NCBI GenBank assembly: GCA_022360735.1
Contig: JAKSCF010000070.1
Coordinates: 1-17,508 of the forward strand
DNA from: Clostridia bacterium
Lineage (GTDB): Bacteria > Bacillota_A > Clostridia > Peptostreptococcales > JAAYPU01
Direction of reading: 5' to 3'
DNA length: 17,508 bases
Shown: piece by piece, positions 14,275-17,508 of the stretch
How positions within the stretch are numbered: the first letter of the stretch is position 1
Layout of the letters: each line of letters starts with the position of its first letter
Program-made: the position numbers and the translations under genes
The notes under the pieces: generated by a model
Databases searched by the model: none
What the model saw: the letters and a program-made list of their open reading frames with translations, nothing else
Told to the model about the DNA's origin: nothing

Positions 14275-14528
14275 AGTGAATGTTGATTTTCACAAGTAAG
14301 AAAAAGAAACAGTGCGCTTTTAATCTGCTTTTTTGTCTTGTATTATTTCAAATTACTTGTTCGAGAGTTAAAGTAGAATCGAAAATAGTTGTAAAAACAT
14401 GAACAAAATCAAATTGATGTAATGGAGCTAAGTGACCGAAATGGAGTGGATGGAAATATTAACAATGATATAATAGAGATTAATTATCATTTTCATCCAA
14501 GACAAGTTTACTTTAAGGAGTGGAAATA
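14275..14528 (+). promoter_or_regulatory. Upstream region of the AraC gene, with promoter and Fur-like box
   Basis: A TATAAT -10 box lies at 14469-14474; no good -35 box stands 17 bases before it, which would fit an activated promoter. Right after it, at 14479-14495, the minus strand reads TGAAAATGATAATTA, which matches the 7-1-7 Fur-box consensus (TGATAATnATTATCA) at 11 of 14 defined positions. Binding there would block transcription. The core ATTAATTATCATT also occurs at 13623-13635. A weak hairpin with a T-run near 14303-14337 may terminate upstream transcripts. Confidence 0.45.
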
Positions 14529-15476
14529 GTGGGAATTGAACAAATGAAATTGGGGAATGGCTTTATACATGCGAAGAATGAAAATTGCAACCTATTTATA
14601 TTTAAGAGCGAGACTGGTGAAGGATATATGACAGTGTATAAGGTTATGGAAGGGATATATTTGATTTTTGCAGATGCACATATGAAGACTATGGAAAGTA
14701 AGCTAACGCATGATGCTGATATGTTTTCTATAGACTATTGTCTGAAAGGAAGACTGGAATACACGTTAGAGAATGACACGTGTCTTTGTCTAAGTGCCAT
14801 GGATACAAGTATATCAGATATGTCATCGGTTGGAAGAAGCCACGAACTGCCGTTAAATAAATATAATGGAATTACAGTAGCCTTTTACTTCCCGCAGGCT
14901 CAGGAATCAATTGACAGTAGTATTACTAACTTCCCAGTGAACCTAGAAGATTTGAGAGCAAAATTTACTAAAGGAGCCACGCCCCATATCACAAGAAATG
15001 ATCAGGGTTTAAGCAAGATATTTCTTGATATCAATGAAGCCCGAGAAAAGAAGGAAGATGTTTTCTTTAGGATAAAAATATATGAACTGCTCTTATATTT
15101 GGACTCAATGAATCATGATTCTAATGAAAATAAGAGCGAATATTACTATAAAGGGAGTGTTGATAAAATAAAAGCGATTCAATCATTAATAACAAGTGAT
15201 TTGAAGCATCATTACACATTAGACGAGCTATCTGAAAAGTTCAATATTCCTTTGACGAATATGACAAGGTGTTTTAAGGGAGTGTTTGGAACAACAATAT
15301 ATTCTTACATAAAAGAATATAAAATGAATTTTGCTGCAAACGAAATTATTAGAAAAGATTTATCAGTTGCTGAAGCTGCTTTATGTGTTGGATATTCGAA
15401 TCCAAGTAAGTTTTCAAAAGCATTTAAAAGCGTAATGGGAGAATTACCTAGTGAAATAAAAAATCGCAGGAAGTGA
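14529..15476 (+). CDS. AraC-family transcriptional regulator
   Basis: A 315-residue regulator. The C-terminal 105 residues hold the two helix-turn-helix AraC DNA-binding domain: KAIQSLITSDLKHHYTLDEL, then SEKFNIPLTNMTRCFKGVFG, and AEAALCVGYSNPSKFSKAFK with G-x-x-P-S-E-x-[KR] at the end. The N-terminal 200 residues form an effector domain of the type seen in regulators beside siderophore or metal transporters, such as YbtA (inference from context). GTG 14529 is chosen because AAGGAG ends eight bases upstream; the earlier GTG at 14520 overlaps that site. The ABC genes follow after 32 bases on the same strand, so it probably controls and is co-transcribed with them. Confidence 0.88.
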   Translation: MGIEQMKLGNGFIHAKNENCNLFIFKSETGEGYMTVYKVMEGIYLIFADAHMKTMESKLTHDADMFSIDYCLKGRLEYTLENDTCLCLSAMDTSISDMSSVGRSHELPLNKYNGITVAFYFPQAQESIDSSITNFPVNLEDLRAKFTKGATPHITRNDQGLSKIFLDINEAREKKEDVFFRIKIYELLLYLDSMNHDSNENKSEYYYKGSVDKIKAIQSLITSDLKHHYTLDELSEKFNIPLTNMTRCFKGVFGTTIYSYIKEYKMNFAANEIIRKDLSVAEAALCVGYSNPSKFSKAFKSVMGELPSEIKNRRK

Positions 15477-15508
15477 ATTAAAAATGATTCAATTATGGAG
15501 GTCAAAAT

Positions 15509-17260
15509 ATGAAAGAACATTGGATTAGGAAAGTGATGCGGCATACATCAAATTGTAAATTAAAAATGCTGTTTTCCGTTCTTTTTGCAATTATCGGTGT
15601 TTTAGGAGGGTTACTGCCATATTATGGCGTTTACAGAATTGTGGTGGTTCTGACAAATGAAACGGCAGAGATAAGCCGAATTGTGTTTTGGGTTGTATTT
15701 TGTTTTGCCGGGTATATTGGTAGAACTGTATTTCATACGATGTCTACTATGCTTTCGCATATATCAGCATATACAATACTGAACAATATAAGGCTAAAGA
15801 TGTCAGAAAGATTAATGGGAGCTCCATTAGGTGTTGTTAAAAGTGAGAAAGTAGGTAAGCTGAAAAATATTATAGTAGATAGAGTTGAAATCATAGAACT
15901 TCCTATAGCGCACATGATTCCAGAAGGATTTTCTAATCTTCTACTTGCTGTGAGTGTTTACGTTTACTTAATAGTTGTTGATTATAGAATGGCACTTGCT
16001 ACACTCATTACTGCTCCGATAGGGTTTGCTGTTATAGGATTAACACTTAAAGGTTATACAGAAAAATACCAAAACTTTATGAAGGCAAGTGACCATGTTA
16101 ACAGTGTTATTGTTGAGTACTCAGAAGGAATAGAAGTTATTAAAATGTTTAATCAATCTGATACTTCGTACGCAAAATATGAGAATGCCATATTCGAGTT
16201 TAGAAAGTATATTTTGGAGTGGGGAAAAAGTATTATGACGGCATTAAGCTTTTCTATGTCGATGTTGCCTTCTACGTTACTAGGGGTTGTACCTGTAGGG
16301 ATTTTACTATATCAAAGTGGATCTCTAACACCTGCAGAGTTTGTGTTATGTGTTTTATTAGCAATGGGAGTAGTGCCGGCGCTAATGAATGTACAGACTT
16401 TTGTTAATAACTCGAAAATGATTGAGTATGCAGTAGAAGATGCAGATGAAATATTGAATTTATTACAACTTACAGATTGCGATGAATTTGTAGATATAGA
16501 AGATTATACAGTAACCTTGGAAAATGTCAGTTTTGCATATAAAGAAAATAATAAGGTTCTCAAGAATGTAAATGTAAAGTTAGGTGATAGCAAATTCACA
16601 GCTTTGGTTGGACCATCTGGTAGTGGGAAATCTACTATTGCGAAGCTTATAGCGAGATTTTGGGATGTTTCTGACGGTAAGTTATGTATTGGTGGCATTG
16701 ATATTAGAAAGATACCTCTTAAGCAATTATCCGCTTGTATAAGTTTTGTCTCACAAGATAATTTTTTATTTGATTGCACTCTTTTAGAAAATATACGAAT
16801 GGGAAATCCTGAATCGAGTGATGATCAAGTAGTTGAGGCAGCAAAGGCAGCGAGGTGCCATGAGTTCATATCAGAGCTTGATAAGGGATATCAAACAACT
16901 GCAGGTGAAGCAGGGAAAAGACTTTCAGGGGGAGAGAAACAGAGGATATGTATTGCCAGGGCGATACTTAAAGATGCACCCATTGTAATATTAGATGAGG
17001 CAACAGCATATACAGATCCTGAGAATGAGTGGGAAATACAAAAGTCTATATCAGCATTAACAAAAGACAAGATGTTGATTGTAATTGCTCATAGGCTAAC
17101 GACAATTAAGGATGCAGATAAAATAGTGCTCATAAATAATGGTGAAATACAAGCAGAAGATACTCACGACAATTTGTTGAAGAAGAGTGAAGTATACAAT
17201 AATATGTGGAATGCACTGGTCAATTCAAAAAGCTGGGTAGAAGAAAGGAAGGGGGTGTAG
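15509..17260 (+). CDS. ABC half-transporter, YbtP/YbtQ-like (siderophore import type)
   Basis: 583 residues: an exporter-fold membrane domain with six predicted helices (about 15-310) fused to an ATPase domain (about 335-575). Visible motifs are Walker A GPSGSGKST (368-376), a Q-loop SFVSQDN, the signature LSGGEKQR (472-479), and Walker B IVILDEAT (492-499) with H-loop IAHR. After Walker B it has AYTDPENE rather than the usual SALD; this D-P-E-N variant is characteristic of the YbtP/YbtQ/IrtAB group, exporter-like transporters that import iron-siderophore complexes. With the AraC gene and a second half-transporter just downstream it should form a heterodimer. GGAGG precedes the start. The metal and chelator cannot be read from the sequence. 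Confidence 0.85.
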   Translation: MKEHWIRKVMRHTSNCKLKMLFSVLFAIIGVLGGLLPYYGVYRIVVVLTNETAEISRIVFWVVFCFAGYIGRTVFHTMSTMLSHISAYTILNNIRLKMSERLMGAPLGVVKSEKVGKLKNIIVDRVEIIELPIAHMIPEGFSNLLLAVSVYVYLIVVDYRMALATLITAPIGFAVIGLTLKGYTEKYQNFMKASDHVNSVIVEYSEGIEVIKMFNQSDTSYAKYENAIFEFRKYILEWGKSIMTALSFSMSMLPSTLLGVVPVGILLYQSGSLTPAEFVLCVLLAMGVVPALMNVQTFVNNSKMIEYAVEDADEILNLLQLTDCDEFVDIEDYTVTLENVSFAYKENNKVLKNVNVKLGDSKFTALVGPSGSGKSTIAKLIARFWDVSDGKLCIGGIDIRKIPLKQLSACISFVSQDNFLFDCTLLENIRMGNPESSDDQVVEAAKAARCHEFISELDKGYQTTAGEAGKRLSGGEKQRICIARAILKDAPIVILDEATAYTDPENEWEIQKSISALTKDKMLIVIAHRLTTIKDADKIVLINNGEIQAEDTHDNLLKKSEVYNNMWNALVNSKSWVEERKGV

Positions 17261-17264
17261 TAAC

Positions 17265-17508
17265 ATGTTTGAATCGGTAAGAAAGATAATAAACTGGACT
17301 GAGAAGTATAAAAGAAGGATGTATATGGGATTTCTATGGACATTCTTTATAAGCATATCGGTTTCATTATCTATTATGATTGCGGCATACTCAGTGTACA
17401 GAGTTTTACTAGATATAAGAGGGGAAGCTGCGTTGCCTTCGAAATTTGCACTGTGGATGTTTATTGCAGTCGCTGTATCTGTTGGCTTTAGATTTTTATT
17501 TACTCATC
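17265..17508 (+). CDS. Second ABC half-transporter, N-terminal part (cut by window edge)
   Basis: The first 81 codons of a membrane protein start at ATG 17265, four bases after the preceding stop, with GGAAGGGGG upstream. The sequence (MFESVRKIINWTEKYKRRMY, then FLWTFFISISVSLSIMIAAY) gives a cytoplasmic helix and the first membrane helices, as in exporter-fold ABC half-transporters, and parallels the preceding protein. The ATPase domain lies beyond the window. It is probably the heterodimer partner of the upstream half-transporter. Confidence 0.75.
   Translation, partial: MFESVRKIINWTEKYKRRMYMGFLWTFFISISVSLSIMIAAYSVYRVLLDIRGEAALPSKFALWMFIAVAVSVGFRFLFTH

Noticed and set aside
1..17508. CRISPR array, rRNA genes, riboswitches
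   Set aside because: No regularly spaced direct repeats, no rRNA-like stretches and no recognisable riboswitch cores were seen on either strand; only short repeats as listed.

Overview
This window comes from a low-GC Gram-positive anaerobe, most likely of the class Clostridia. The signs are AT-rich intergenic DNA, strong GGAGG ribosome binding sites, a lipoprotein-type binding protein, Firmicutes-style regulators and sulfatases of the Cys type. No single gene fixes the genus.

Layout. Positions 1-1480 are mostly decayed accessory DNA: an IS3-like transposase tail, a nested inverted-repeat element and a broken ORF on the minus strand. At 1489-1592 lies the 3' half of a tRNA-Ser(GGA) with its terminator; the 5' half is missing, as at many integration junctions. 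From 1738 to 10070 a co-directional cluster encodes a tripartite tricarboxylate transporter (TctC, TctB, TctA), a choline-sulfatase-like sulfatase, a LacI-family regulator, a DUF4432 aldose-epimerase-fold protein and a second, different sulfatase. It starts from a clear promoter with a perfect 14-bp LacI-type palindrome just downstream of the -10 box. A remnant resembling a LacI C-terminus follows the second sulfatase. From 10478 to 11193 there is a HigB/HigA-type toxin-antitoxin pair on the minus strand with its own promoter and operator. From 11500 to 11815 there is transposase debris and a possible group II intron fragment. A minus-strand gene at 12032-13333 encodes a membrane-anchored protein with a BsuPI-like C-terminal domain; it looks like the surviving C-terminal part of an M56/BlaR1-type protein. 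From 13600 to 14275 there are small or broken ORFs, one interrupted by two in-frame TAG codons. From 14529 to the right edge there is an AraC regulator and two ABC half-transporters of the siderophore-import (YbtP/YbtQ-like) type, preceded by a Fur-box-like sequence.

How the main cluster may work (inference). TctC captures a carboxylate-bearing substrate outside the cell and TctA/TctB import it. Neither sulfatase has a signal peptide, so sulfate ester removal should occur in the cytoplasm. The DUF4432 protein has a sugar-mutarotase-type fold, which suggests a sugar or sugar-acid substrate. The LacI regulator would sense the substrate and release the promoter. Together this reads as a pathway for taking up and desulfating a small sulfated organic acid, perhaps a sulfated sugar acid. 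I know of no described system with this composition, but novelty cannot be established from the sequence alone.
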